Virus record (IMG/VR): IMGVR_UViG_3300017709_000022
Span: 1-26,373 of that record
Direction: 5' to 3' (one strand)
Origin: a virus
DNA: 26,373 nucleotides
Made by a program: the position numbers and the translations under genes. This document shows, in pieces, positions 5,805 to 12,033 of this stretch (positions within the stretch are counted from its first letter, which is position 1; each line of letters opens with the position of its first letter). Under the pieces are notes generated by a model. The model saw only the letters and a program-made list of their open reading frames with translations. It was not told where the DNA came from and did no database searches.

Positions 5805-6070
5805 GCGAGAAAGAGAACATCGATACCGCGACAGCCATCATTCATTGTATCTGCGATAAATACAGCTTGACTAGTAAAGAAATATTAAGCAATACGCGAA
5901 CTAACAGGATCGCCCATCCGCGAATGATGGCGATGGCGCTGATCAGGAGACACACAACATTTTCAACAACAAAGATAGCAGAAATCTTTAGGAAGAGAGA
6001 CCACGGGACTGTCCTCCATGCCACCAAAAGGTTTGGACATATTAAAATTAACGAACTGACTCATGCCTAG
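5801..6070 (+). CDS. Stand-alone DnaA domain IV-like DNA-binding protein
   Basis: The product is 89 aa, nearly all matching the C-terminal DNA-binding domain of DnaA: a helix with SLTSKEILSNTRTN, then HPRMMAMALIRRHT, then TTKIAEIFRKRDHGTVLHATKRF. In DnaA the sequence GxRDHTTVxHA contacts the DnaA box; here RDHGTVLHA keeps the Arg, Asp, His and Val-x-His-Ala and has Gly for the first Thr. There is no AAA+ domain, so it cannot form a DnaA filament by itself. It may bind DnaA boxes to recruit or displace host DnaA, or bind phage sites. It overlaps the DnaC-like gene (ATGA) and the phosphoesterase gene, so it belongs to the replication operon. Confidence 0.82.
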   Translation: MSEKENIDTATAIIHCICDKYSLTSKEILSNTRTNRIAHPRMMAMALIRRHTTFSTTKIAEIFRKRDHGTVLHATKRFGHIKINELTHA

Positions 6071-7130
6071 ACCACGATTAACCGAAGATGAGATGCAGGT
6101 GTTAAAACGCCTAAGATCGGGCGGCGCAATGACAGCGCTAATGGAGGAGTGCGATGAGGCCGGTATATCGCCAAGCTCGGTCAAACATTTTTGGTATAAA
6201 TCCAAGCGGATCAGCCTTTTTTCCAAAGCCGAGAACCTTAGCCTAGACGAGCTGTTTGAGCCGGTGCTGGCCGATCTCAGAAAATACTCGCCAAAGTTTA
6301 AGGCGTTCAAACGCAAGAAAATCAAAGATCCACACTGCCTTATACTTGATCCATCGGACATCCACGTTGGAAAGCTGGCGGTTGAGGAGGAGACGGGCAG
6401 CAACTATAACGTAAGAGAGGCTGTAGCCTGCGTGGATCGCGGGATTGATGACTTGCTGCGGATGTCGCAAGGCTGGGAGATCGACCAGGTTTATATGGTG
6501 ATCGGTAACGATTGCCTGCACATCGACAGCCAGCGCCCAGTCACGACCGCCGGAACGCCTCAAGACATGGATGGTTTATGGTGGCAGTCGTTTATTCAAT
6601 GCAAAGATCTCATGGTCAGGGCGATTGAGAGACTTCTTCCGTACGCGAACGTCACGGTTATCCATTGTCCGAGCAACCATGATTATGTTGCGGGTTGGAT
6701 GTTGGCGCAAACACTCAAAGCATACTTCCGAAAAAGCAAAAACGTCACATTTGATATTTCGGTAAATCATCGTAAATACGTCCAATTCGGATCAAATATG
6801 CTCGGATTTAGCCACGGGGATGGAGCGAAACTGGCAGATACGCCATTGCTCATGGCTCAAGAAGAGCCAGAAATGTGGGCAGCGACTAAGCACAGGACGA
6901 TTTATTTGCATCACCTTCACCATCGATCTGTAACAAAATGGCCTGGACCATGGCAGAGTGCCAAAGATTACATAGGAGTGACTGCTGAACATATAAGATC
7001 GCCATCCGGCACTGATAGCTGGCATCACAAAAAGGGATATGTGGGAGTTCCTCGTTGTGTGGAAGCGTTCATTCATCACAATAATGATGGACAAGTTGCG
7101 CGATTGACTCATCATATTAAACATGGATAG
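6063..7130 (+). CDS. Calcineurin-like metallophosphoesterase with an N-terminal HTH-like region
   Basis: The product is 355 aa. All five metallophosphoesterase motifs are visible: D99-x-H101 in SDIHVGK, N149-D150 in IGNDCLHID, N205-H206-D207 in PSNHDY, H251 in SHGDG, and H283/H284/H286 in YLHHLHHR. The first 70 residues (RLTEDEMQVLKRLRSG through SSVKHFWYKSKR) look like an HTH-type DNA-contacting region. Phage proteins of this family resemble the nuclease subunit SbcD/Mre11 but lack a partner ATPase, and are probably DNA or nucleotide phosphoesterases. ATG 6063 overlaps the previous gene by 8 nt. The enzymatic fold is clear; the substrate is not. Confidence 0.85.
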   Translation: MPRPRLTEDEMQVLKRLRSGGAMTALMEECDEAGISPSSVKHFWYKSKRISLFSKAENLSLDELFEPVLADLRKYSPKFKAFKRKKIKDPHCLILDPSDIHVGKLAVEEETGSNYNVREAVACVDRGIDDLLRMSQGWEIDQVYMVIGNDCLHIDSQRPVTTAGTPQDMDGLWWQSFIQCKDLMVRAIERLLPYANVTVIHCPSNHDYVAGWMLAQTLKAYFRKSKNVTFDISVNHRKYVQFGSNMLGFSHGDGAKLADTPLLMAQEEPEMWAATKHRTIYLHHLHHRSVTKWPGPWQSAKDYIGVTAEHIRSPSGTDSWHHKKGYVGVPRCVEAFIHHNNDGQVARLTHHIKHG

Positions 7131-7323
7131 AGAGATCAGGGAGGCTTACGCCTCGTTAAAACCCTGCGTTAAATGCGATGGATACCCACGATTTCGATAT
7201 GACCCAGGCGCGACCTTTTCTTATTGCGTCAGAAATACTTCAGACTGCCCATGCTTAGCGGCAGCGCCGGACTACGATCCAGCAGAATTGGCTAGGCGAA
7301 TCAATAAACAAAATAAAAAATGA
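7123..7323 (+). CDS. Small zinc-ribbon protein, Lar-like
   Basis: The product is 66 aa. The pattern LKPCVKCDGYPRF, then YCVRNTSDCPC, has four main cysteines (CxxC ... C ... CxC), as in the short zinc proteins annotated as Lar-like restriction alleviation proteins. Those have an LKPCPFCG start, an aromatic middle and a second cysteine pair. The Pro-x-Phe positions differ here. A C-terminal helix follows (DPAELARRINKQNKK). The start overlaps the stop of the phosphoesterase gene and the stop overlaps the SSB-like gene. The zinc-ribbon call is solid; an anti-restriction role is only a family-based guess. Confidence 0.55.
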   Translation: MDREIREAYASLKPCVKCDGYPRFRYDPGATFSYCVRNTSDCPCLAAAPDYDPAELARRINKQNKK

Positions 7324-7682
7324 GCGAGAGCATGAAACTAACAGGAAGCCTCCATTTGCTGGGGGATACGCAGACATTTAACTCTGGATTTACTAAGAGA
7401 GAGTTTGTCGTGAAAGTCGATGATGGCAAATTTGACCAATTCATTAAGTTGGAGCTGGTCAAGGATCGCATCAAAGAGATTGACGAGGCCAAGGTCGGCG
7501 ACGAGATCACGGTGCATTTTAACATCCGTGGCCGAGAGCATGACGGTAGGTTTTTCAATAACCTTGTCGCATGGCGTATCGAAAGCGCCTCACCTGCCAC
7601 AAGCGATCCTGGCGAAGCTTACAAGGCCAAGGCAGCGGCACTAGACGCCAGCACTGCTGATGCTGACGAGATTCCGTTTTAA
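7320..7682 (+). CDS. DUF3127-type OB-fold protein, candidate phage single-strand DNA-binding protein
   Basis: The product is 120 aa. Residues about 4-88 (TGSLHLLGDTQTFNSGFTKREFVVKVDD ... FIKLELVKDR ... VGDEITVHFNIRGREHDGRFFNNLVAWRI) match the DUF3127 pattern of a small OB fold. The tail becomes low-complexity and ends DADEIPF, the same kind of acidic tip with a terminal Phe that bacterial SSB proteins use to recruit partners. This supports an SSB role alongside exo, bet and the helicase loader. The start overlaps the stop of the previous gene. Family recognition is by pattern; ssDNA binding itself is inferred. Confidence 0.7.
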   Translation: MSESMKLTGSLHLLGDTQTFNSGFTKREFVVKVDDGKFDQFIKLELVKDRIKEIDEAKVGDEITVHFNIRGREHDGRFFNNLVAWRIESASPATSDPGEAYKAKAAALDASTADADEIPF

Positions 7683-7701
7683 ACCTAATCAGAAGAGAGA
7701 C

Positions 7702-7932
7702 ATGAGAACTTACATAATTGATTGGGGAAAAGATGCAATTGGAGCTAGGTATGCTTTAGTTCAAGCTAAATCACTAAGGCAAGCCTGGTTAGATATTGAT
7801 TGCGCGATTGGAGAGCCTGAAAATATTAAGCCTCTTCGTATCCCGAAGTCTTTGATGGATATTCGATATTTAGAAATCGAAAGCCCCAAAGACCCTATTG
7901 AGGGATGTCTTATAAAAGAACTTAACTTTTAA
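7702..7932 (+). CDS. Unknown small protein, 76 aa
   Basis: The open frame extends back to 7660, but ATG 7702 (MRTYIIDWGKDAIGARYALVQAKSLRQAW) is the natural start because it lies just after the SSB-like gene's stop (7682). The upstream AGAAGAGAGA is a weak ribosome-binding site. The protein is soluble with alternating strands and helices and a conserved-looking DWGKDAIGARYALV opening. I do not recognise the family. Its end (7932) runs directly into the next gene's possible noncanonical start region. Confidence 0.5.
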   Translation: MRTYIIDWGKDAIGARYALVQAKSLRQAWLDIDCAIGEPENIKPLRIPKSLMDIRYLEIESPKDPIEGCLIKELNF

Positions 7933-7991
7933 GCGTTATAAAAGTTGAACTTAACCCTGACGAGATCGCAATCTGTCAAATTTTAGGCAGA

Positions 7992-8396
7992 ATGCGGTCT
8001 CTGATTGCTAGAAACTCAGGCGTTAAAGATGCCAAGGTTGGGACACAGGACGGCGCTACTGCAGACGTTTTGGGCGTGATGGCAGAATACGCATTTGCTA
8101 AACGATACAACACTTTCCCAGACCTTGGTTTAACACCTAGAAGCGGTAGCGCTGACGGCATCCTCAATGGTAAGCGGTATGATATTAAATCAACTACCTA
8201 CAAAACTGGCAGGCTACTATCTACGCTGAAAGTTAATCCTGATGTTGATATTTATATTTTAGGAATAGTTGGGGACTTAGATGTTGACTTCATCGGGTGG
8301 GCATCAAAGGAGCAGCTAGTGCGTGAAGAAAACATTATTGATCTAGGCCACGGCCAAGGATACGCGCTTACTCAAGACAAGTTAACCTGGTTTTAA
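7992..8396 (+). CDS. PD-(D/E)XK-like endonuclease, start uncertain
   Basis: From the first ATG the product is 134 aa. GSADGILNGKRYDIKST has the D ... D-x-K spacing of a PD-(D/E)XK nuclease core, followed by TYKTGRLLSTLK and a beta-rich C-terminus (DVDIYILGIVGDLDVDFIGW). The reading frame stays open upstream to 7926 and reads IKVELNPDEIAICQILGR before the ATG, which looks like genuine coding sequence, yet contains no ATG, GTG or TTG. The true start could be the ATA at 7938, or could arise by frameshifting from the previous gene. It is followed with no gap by the HNH-like gene. Nuclease assignment is moderate. Confidence 0.6.
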   Translation: MRSLIARNSGVKDAKVGTQDGATADVLGVMAEYAFAKRYNTFPDLGLTPRSGSADGILNGKRYDIKSTTYKTGRLLSTLKVNPDVDIYILGIVGDLDVDFIGWASKEQLVREENIIDLGHGQGYALTQDKLTWF

Positions 8397-8789
8397 ATGG
8401 AAGCAAAAAAGTGTAATAAATGTTCCAGGTTCTTACCTATTGCTAGCTTTAGTAAAGACAGGACTAAAACAACTGGGGTTCAGTCTCAATGCGTTAAATG
8501 CAAAAGAAAGACCAATAGGCAGCATTACAAAGACAATAAGGATCAATATTTAAAAAACCAGCAAGCCAGAAGGCAGCGTAACCGGCTTCAGCAATCAGCA
8601 CATAATGCGGTAGCAAGAGCGGTAAAAACGGGCAGACTTGTAAGGCCTAGCAAATGCACAAAATGCGGATGCGATAAAAGTAGAATTGAGGCACATCATC
8701 ACAATGGATACGAGAAAGATCATTGGATAGATGTTGTGTTTATATGCACTTCTTGCCACCGACACATTGACAGGCTAATAAAAAACTAA
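8397..8789 (+). CDS. HNH-like zinc-binding endonuclease
   Basis: The product is 130 aa. The N-terminus has a zinc-finger-like module (CNKCSRFLPIASFSKD ... CVKCKRK) and a basic helix, as in the recombination endonuclease VII / HNH-associated family. The C-terminus has CTKCGCDKSRIEAHHHNGYEKDHWIDVVFICTSCHRHID: two CxxC zinc pairs bracketing a His-rich stretch (EAHHH) and a final His. This is the shape of a small HNH nuclease. In phages such proteins are often free-standing mobile-type or packaging-linked nucleases. ATG 8397 directly abuts the stop of the endonuclease-like gene. The family call is fairly firm; the function in the phage is not shown. Confidence 0.7.
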   Translation: MEAKKCNKCSRFLPIASFSKDRTKTTGVQSQCVKCKRKTNRQHYKDNKDQYLKNQQARRQRNRLQQSAHNAVARAVKTGRLVRPSKCTKCGCDKSRIEAHHHNGYEKDHWIDVVFICTSCHRHIDRLIKN

Positions 8790-8807
8790 AAAAGTTTAAA
8801 ATACTTG

Positions 8808-8836
8808 TTGACTTTGGTTTCTAGGGGTGCGATTGT
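8808..8836 (+). promoter_or_regulatory. Candidate promoter with leaderless architecture
   Basis: TTGACT (8808-8813), a 17-nt spacer and GATTGT (8831-8836), with ATG 8846 nine nt after the -10 box. The -10 box is weak. A GGGG/CCCC inverted repeat (8823-8840) spans the -10 region. The element resembles the one at 1832 over TTGACT, GGTTTCTA, TGC and TTGTC. Confidence 0.4.
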
Positions 8837-8845
8837 CCCCCCGAC

Positions 8846-9046
8846 ATGACTAAGAAATTACAACGTATTGCCTCGCCCGTTCACACTGTTAAGCTTAACG
8901 GGTTCCACCTTATTTTTGACCCTACCCAGCCTCCTGCATCATTGCATGATCGTCGGGTATACTTTGCTAAGCATGGCTCTAGGGGGCTACAGTTATTTGG
9001 TTTGGCGTCAAAGCAAGACATTATGGACGCTAAAGTTAGCAGCTAA
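8846..9046 (+). CDS. Unknown small protein, 66 aa
   Basis: The product is 66 aa, basic and soluble, with YFAKHGSRGLQLFGLASKQDIMDAK. No family is recognised and there is no Shine-Dalgarno sequence; the first ATG comes 9 nt after a candidate -10 element. The overlapping frame at 8868-9068 has a less protein-like composition and is probably a shadow. Confidence 0.5.
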   Translation: MTKKLQRIASPVHTVKLNGFHLIFDPTQPPASLHDRRVYFAKHGSRGLQLFGLASKQDIMDAKVSS

Positions 9047-9080
9047 TTTCCAAAACACCAAACCATAGAGATCATTTTTA

Positions 9081-9356
9081 ATGAAAGTTTTAAGCAATAA
9101 AAAGATGGAGATCACCATTGAGGTGACTCCACACCCACCATTTGAAGGTACGATCACCTACCGTGCGCTCGCATGGGTAGGGGATCAATATTCAACCACC
9201 CTCTACTCTCAGTGTGAGGGATTCTGCCAAGAATGGTGTGCTAACGAAGCGTCTGAGAAACTATCGAAGATGATGCGTTGCCAATACCCGAAAGCTGTTT
9301 TCAAGACTAAGCTTACCAAGAAGGTCGAGACTAAGTTCTCGTCAATGATCAAATAA
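9081..9356 (+). CDS. Unknown protein, 91 aa
   Basis: The product is 91 aa and probably a small beta-rich protein: EITIEVTPHPPFEGTITYRALAWVG, then a region with several cysteines (QCEGFCQEWCANEASEKLSKMMRCQY), and a lysine-rich end (KTKLTKKVETKFSSMIK). The cysteine spacing (CxxxCxxxC) could bind a metal, but no known fold is recognised. It sits in the accessory end of the early operon. The start has no strong ribosome-binding site. Confidence 0.5.
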   Translation: MKVLSNKKMEITIEVTPHPPFEGTITYRALAWVGDQYSTTLYSQCEGFCQEWCANEASEKLSKMMRCQYPKAVFKTKLTKKVETKFSSMIK

Positions 9357-9361
9357 TAAAT

Positions 9362-9442
9362 ATGAACATCCAAGAGATCATCCAGTCAGCTATATTTGTA
9401 GCCATTTTAATCCTCATGGCGTGGGCCGGAGGACAGCCGTAA
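9362..9442 (+). CDS. Tiny one-helix membrane peptide
   Basis: A 26-aa open frame from ATG 9362 to TAA 9440: the polar start MNIQEIIQS, then a hydrophobic helix AIFVAILILMAWA, then GGQP. A composition this hydrophobic in a gap between two genes suggests a small membrane peptide. There is no clear ribosome-binding site and no family, so it could be chance. Confidence 0.3.
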   Translation: MNIQEIIQSAIFVAILILMAWAGGQP

Positions 9443-9456
9443 CAGTAATACAGATT

Positions 9457-9759
9457 ATGAATAAATACTTATACAAAGTCATTGCCACCTCAGATGAGAC
9501 CCCTTGGGCTAAGGTTGAGCTTACTTATTGCAAAGTAAACAAATGGTTTGAGCATCATCGCCTAGTAGAGGATTATGAGTTTGAGTCAGAATCAGAGGCT
9601 ATAGAGATTTTAAACAAATCTTTAGATAAGTTTGATTCTGATATGATGCTTCGTGTAGAGCTTTGGGATCATCCTGATTATCACGACATCTTTGGATACG
9701 ACTCAATCACGGTGTACGAGAAACCAGGAGAAAAAGATTTGACGATGTGTGAGAATTAG
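9457..9759 (+). CDS. Unknown acidic protein, 100 aa
   Basis: The frame opens at GTG 9421, but ATG 9457 gives a natural start (MNKYLYKVIATSDETPWAKVELTY) that does not overlap the 26-aa peptide frame. The protein is acidic and soluble with DYEFESESEAIEILNKSLDKFDSDMM and DHPDYHDIFGYDSITV. No family is recognised. It is the last gene before the strong terminator, so it ends the early operon. Confidence 0.5.
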   Translation: MNKYLYKVIATSDETPWAKVELTYCKVNKWFEHHRLVEDYEFESESEAIEILNKSLDKFDSDMMLRVELWDHPDYHDIFGYDSITVYEKPGEKDLTMCEN

Positions 9760-9770
9760 ATACAACCTTT

Positions 9771-9785
9771 GCAGCAGCTTGCTGC
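9771..9785 (+). other. Short perfect hairpin upstream of the terminator
   Basis: GCAGCA, loop GCT and TGCTGC form a 6-bp hairpin with a short TTT after it. It sits just after the stop of the preceding gene and may protect the transcript 3' end or act as a weak first terminator. Confidence 0.35.
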
Positions 9786-9820
9786 TTTGTGTTTAATTCA
9801 TATTATTAGTGTGTAACAAG

Positions 9821-9857
9821 CCGGTCCGAGTATTAAGTTGCTCGGGCCGGTTTTTTT
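9821..9857 (+). terminator. Strong rho-independent terminator between early and late modules
   Basis: CCGGTCCGAG (9821-9830), loop TATTAAGTTG, CTCGGGCCGG (9841-9850), then seven T (9851-9857). The 10-bp stem has one G-U pair. It separates the replication/early operon from the terminase genes. Confidence 0.9.
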
Positions 9858-9866
9858 GTTTATATT
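9838..9866 (+). promoter_or_regulatory. Candidate late promoter overlapping the terminator
   Basis: TATATT (9861-9866) is a good -10 box, 17 nt downstream of TTGCTC (9838-9843), which matches only the TTG of the -35 consensus. It would start transcription about 1 nt before ATG 9874 of the small terminase. It shares the ATG spacing (36 nt) of the other candidate promoters here. The weak -35 may need an activator. Confidence 0.4.
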
Positions 9867-9873
9867 TAAAAGC

Positions 9874-10239
9874 ATGGCAGGAGGACGACCGACAAAATAC
9901 AAACCAGAGTTCTGCGAGATCGCTATTGAGTGCGGTAAGCAAGGCATGGGCAAAGCAGAGATCGCGTCTAAGCTTGACGTCTGTCGCGATACATTGCTTG
10001 AATGGAGCAAAAGTAAGCCTGAGTTTTCCGGCGCCATAAAAAGGGCTGAAGAAGAATCCTTAGCTTGGTGGGAAAAACAGGGTAGAACGGCAACCTTCGG
10101 TCAAATCGATGGCTTTAATCCAACTAGCTACATATTCCAGATGAAGAACCGGTTCAGAAACGATTGGAGAGACAAGCACGATCACTCCGTAGAGGTCTCC
10201 GGCGAGATTGAGATCGTGATCGGAGGAGAGGATGAGTGA
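9874..10239 (+). CDS. terS: Terminase small subunit
   Basis: From ATG 9874 the product is 121 aa (MAGGRPTKYKPEFCEIAIECGKQG). The start RPTKYKPEFC and helix-turn-helix (KAEIASKLDVCRDTLLEWSKSKPEFSGAIKRAEEE) are the usual N-terminal DNA-binding region of small terminases that recognise the packaging site. Later, GFNPTSYIFQMKNRFRNDWRDKHDHSVEV is a common motif of this family before the C-terminal part that contacts the large subunit. It is the first gene of the late module, directly after the terminator, with TerL 228 nt downstream. The open frame upstream of 9874 lies in the terminator and is not coding. Confidence 0.85.
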   Translation: MAGGRPTKYKPEFCEIAIECGKQGMGKAEIASKLDVCRDTLLEWSKSKPEFSGAIKRAEEESLAWWEKQGRTATFGQIDGFNPTSYIFQMKNRFRNDWRDKHDHSVEVSGEIEIVIGGEDE

Positions 10240-10486
10240 GGTGACATTTGAAGAGGTTGAGAAGCTTGGCCAGGTTGAGAGCTACCTAGAGGCTGAAGGC
10301 TTCCACAACATCACCTCGTTTGCCGAGATCACTGAGGGCGACAGGGTGATAGTAATGATCGCTTCAGATACCCCTAAAGAAATCAACGTCTTCGGCATTT
10401 GCTGGAGCGCTGATCATTTTCAGAAACTAAGTGTTAGCGATATTCGCAACGATTTTATGACGGCATATGGCGACGAACAAGACTAG
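10232..10486 (+). CDS. Unknown small acidic protein between the terminase subunits
   Basis: The product is 84 aa with a strong ribosome-binding site (GGAGGAGAGG) before ATG 10232, overlapping the small terminase stop. It is acidic, with AEITEGDRVIVMIASDTPKEINVFGICWSADHF. No family is recognised. Its position between small and large terminase genes is consistent with a packaging accessory role, but position alone is not evidence. Confidence 0.55.
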   Translation: MSEVTFEEVEKLGQVESYLEAEGFHNITSFAEITEGDRVIVMIASDTPKEINVFGICWSADHFQKLSVSDIRNDFMTAYGDEQD

Positions 10487-11771
10487 ACTAACGCTGAAGC
10501 CTCGGAACTGGGTCAGGCCATACTTGCAACGGACAGAGGATAGGGCCTGCTTAGTGGTGCATCGAAGGGGCGGTAAGAGCTTTGGATGTTTGCAGGATCT
10601 CATTCTTAAATGCCACACCCATACGCGCAAAGGGTTGAAGTCATCGCCTCTACGTTACGGATACTTCGCTCCTACTCAAGCTCAGGCCAAAAAGATCGCT
10701 TGGAGTTACCTCAAGACCTTTACTCATCAGATACCTGGTGTGATCAAGAACGAGTCGGAGCTATGGATTCGCTTCCAGAACGGGGCAGAGATCGGGCTTT
10801 ATTCCGGTGAGAACTATGAGCGAGCAAGGGGACTCTACTTTGATGGTGTAGTATTGGACGAATACGCCGACATTCCACCAGACGCGTGGGAGTCAGTCAT
10901 AGAACCGTGTCTTTTAGACTACAAAGGTTGGGCCACGTTTGTTGGGACGCCCAAGGGTAAAAATGCTTTCTGGAGAGTCTACCAGCACTCGCTCAAAGAC
11001 CCTGAGTGGTTTTCCCTCTGTCTAAAAGCATCTGAGAGCGGTCTGATCCCGCCTGATCAGCTAGCTAGGATGAAAGCTACAAGAGACGCTAGTGTGTTTG
11101 AGCGAGAGTTTGAATGCTCTTTCTCATCTGACATACCTGGAACAATCTACGCCAAAGAGGTGGAAGACGCGCTGAGGCTAGGTCATGTTTGCGATTTTGA
11201 GCCTAACAGAGTTCCGGTATGGACGACCTGGGATATTGGGTCTCCAGTGAACACTGCAGTGATTTACTTCCAGCTAGAAGGCCTGAGAAGAACGGTAATT
11301 GACTGCGACATATCAGCCAGCATGACGTTAGAGGAGCGTGTTGGACATATGCAGGCTAAAGGATATGACTATGGCGGTCACCTACTGCCACATGACTCAG
11401 CAGCTAGACAGCCTAATGGACTCACGTTCGCAGAGGAGCTACGGAAGGCTGGCCTGTCAAACGTCCAGACAATCCCAAGGACACACGACAAGGAGCTACG
11501 CATTAACGCGACAAAGAAGGCGTTTCCGAATATTTGGTTCAGAGATAAACAAACCACTCATCTCAGAGACGCTCTGAGTCAATACCATTACAAGGAAGCT
11601 ACCGATGGAACTGGATGGATCACAAACAAGATCTCTCACGGCTGGGAGTCTCATCCATCTGACGCATTCTCAATGTTGGCAGAGGCAGAGCTGCACGATA
11701 TGCTGACCGATCAGCAGTCACACACTAAGCGCCGGCGTAGGCCACGCATCAATGCTGGGTCTGGATACTAA
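10467..11771 (+). CDS. terL: Terminase large subunit
   Basis: The product is 434 aa and packages DNA using ATPase and nuclease domains. The Walker A-like motif is RRGGKS (residues 33-38), a deviant form usual in terminases; Walker B is VVLDEYAD (D131-E132), with the downstream coupling segment FVGTPKGKNAFW. The C-terminal nuclease domain shows D256 in TWDIGSP, D310 in LPHDSAA and D399 in HPSDAFSML. The length is normal for this type. It overlaps the previous gene by 20 nt, and has no clear ribosome-binding site of its own. The tail is basic (RRRRPR). Confidence 0.95.
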   Translation: MATNKTRLTLKPRNWVRPYLQRTEDRACLVVHRRGGKSFGCLQDLILKCHTHTRKGLKSSPLRYGYFAPTQAQAKKIAWSYLKTFTHQIPGVIKNESELWIRFQNGAEIGLYSGENYERARGLYFDGVVLDEYADIPPDAWESVIEPCLLDYKGWATFVGTPKGKNAFWRVYQHSLKDPEWFSLCLKASESGLIPPDQLARMKATRDASVFEREFECSFSSDIPGTIYAKEVEDALRLGHVCDFEPNRVPVWTTWDIGSPVNTAVIYFQLEGLRRTVIDCDISASMTLEERVGHMQAKGYDYGGHLLPHDSAARQPNGLTFAEELRKAGLSNVQTIPRTHDKELRINATKKAFPNIWFRDKQTTHLRDALSQYHYKEATDGTGWITNKISHGWESHPSDAFSMLAEAELHDMLTDQQSHTKRRRRPRINAGSGY

Positions 11772-11800
11772 AGTGTCGATTTCTTGATATTTAAAGATAG

Positions 11801-11829
11801 TTGACATATTTACGCAAAAAGCGTAATAA
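11801..11829 (+). promoter_or_regulatory. Near-consensus sigma70-type promoter with an internal palindrome
   Basis: TTGACA (11801-11806), a 17-nt spacer and TAATAA (11824-11829). The spacer and -10 carry the inverted repeat TTACGC/GCGTAA with a 5-nt A loop (about 11810-11826), a likely operator. ATG 11836 follows after 6 nt, so the transcript would start at or next to it. It would drive the portal operon. Confidence 0.75.
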
Positions 11830-11835
11830 GCGCGT

Positions 11836-12033
11836 ATGGGATTCCTTAGTCCAAAGCCTCCACCGCCCCCGCCGCCTCCTGCCATGCCAGACGTAGGCCG
11901 CACTGAAGCCAAGAAGATTGCCAAGCGTAAGCGGAAACGCAGCATGAGTGAGTCTAGCTATGCTCAGTCAACTAGAGGTGGAGCCGTTAATCCAAATTAC
12001 TCGACGGGTAGTAAGACAGCACAGGGTCAATGA
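11836..12033 (+). CDS. Small proline-rich protein before the portal
   Basis: The product is 65 aa: MGFLSPK followed by eight prolines, then a basic region (KKIAKRKRKR) and a Ser/Gly-rich tail. Small proteins of this shape often precede the portal gene in podoviruses. Eight consecutive prolines would normally require elongation factor EF-P, and their role is unclear. ATG 11836 lies 6 nt after a good -10 box, so translation may be leaderless. The stop overlaps the portal start. Confidence 0.55.
   Translation: MGFLSPKPPPPPPPPAMPDVGRTEAKKIAKRKRKRSMSESSYAQSTRGGAVNPNYSTGSKTAQGQ

Noticed and set aside
5963-6563. Minus-strand frames opposite the DnaA-IV and phosphoesterase genes
   Set aside because: Both overlap genes with clear motifs, and have no promoter, ribosome-binding site or protein-like pattern.
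6659-6670. TTATCCATT as a possible DnaA box
   Set aside because: It is a single imperfect match within the phosphoesterase gene (TTATCCACA expected), and no cluster of boxes exists in the window.
7921-7940. Classical -1 slippery heptamer at the end of the 7702 gene
   Set aside because: AACTTTTAA is not an X-XXY-YYZ heptamer in the right frame and no downstream pseudoknot is evident, so frameshifting is only one option for the missing start of the next gene.
8868-9068. Open frame overlapping the 66-aa gene at 8846
   Set aside because: Its composition (many Leu, Ser, Pro, Thr) is typical of a shadow frame, and the frame at 8846 has an adjacent promoter-like element.
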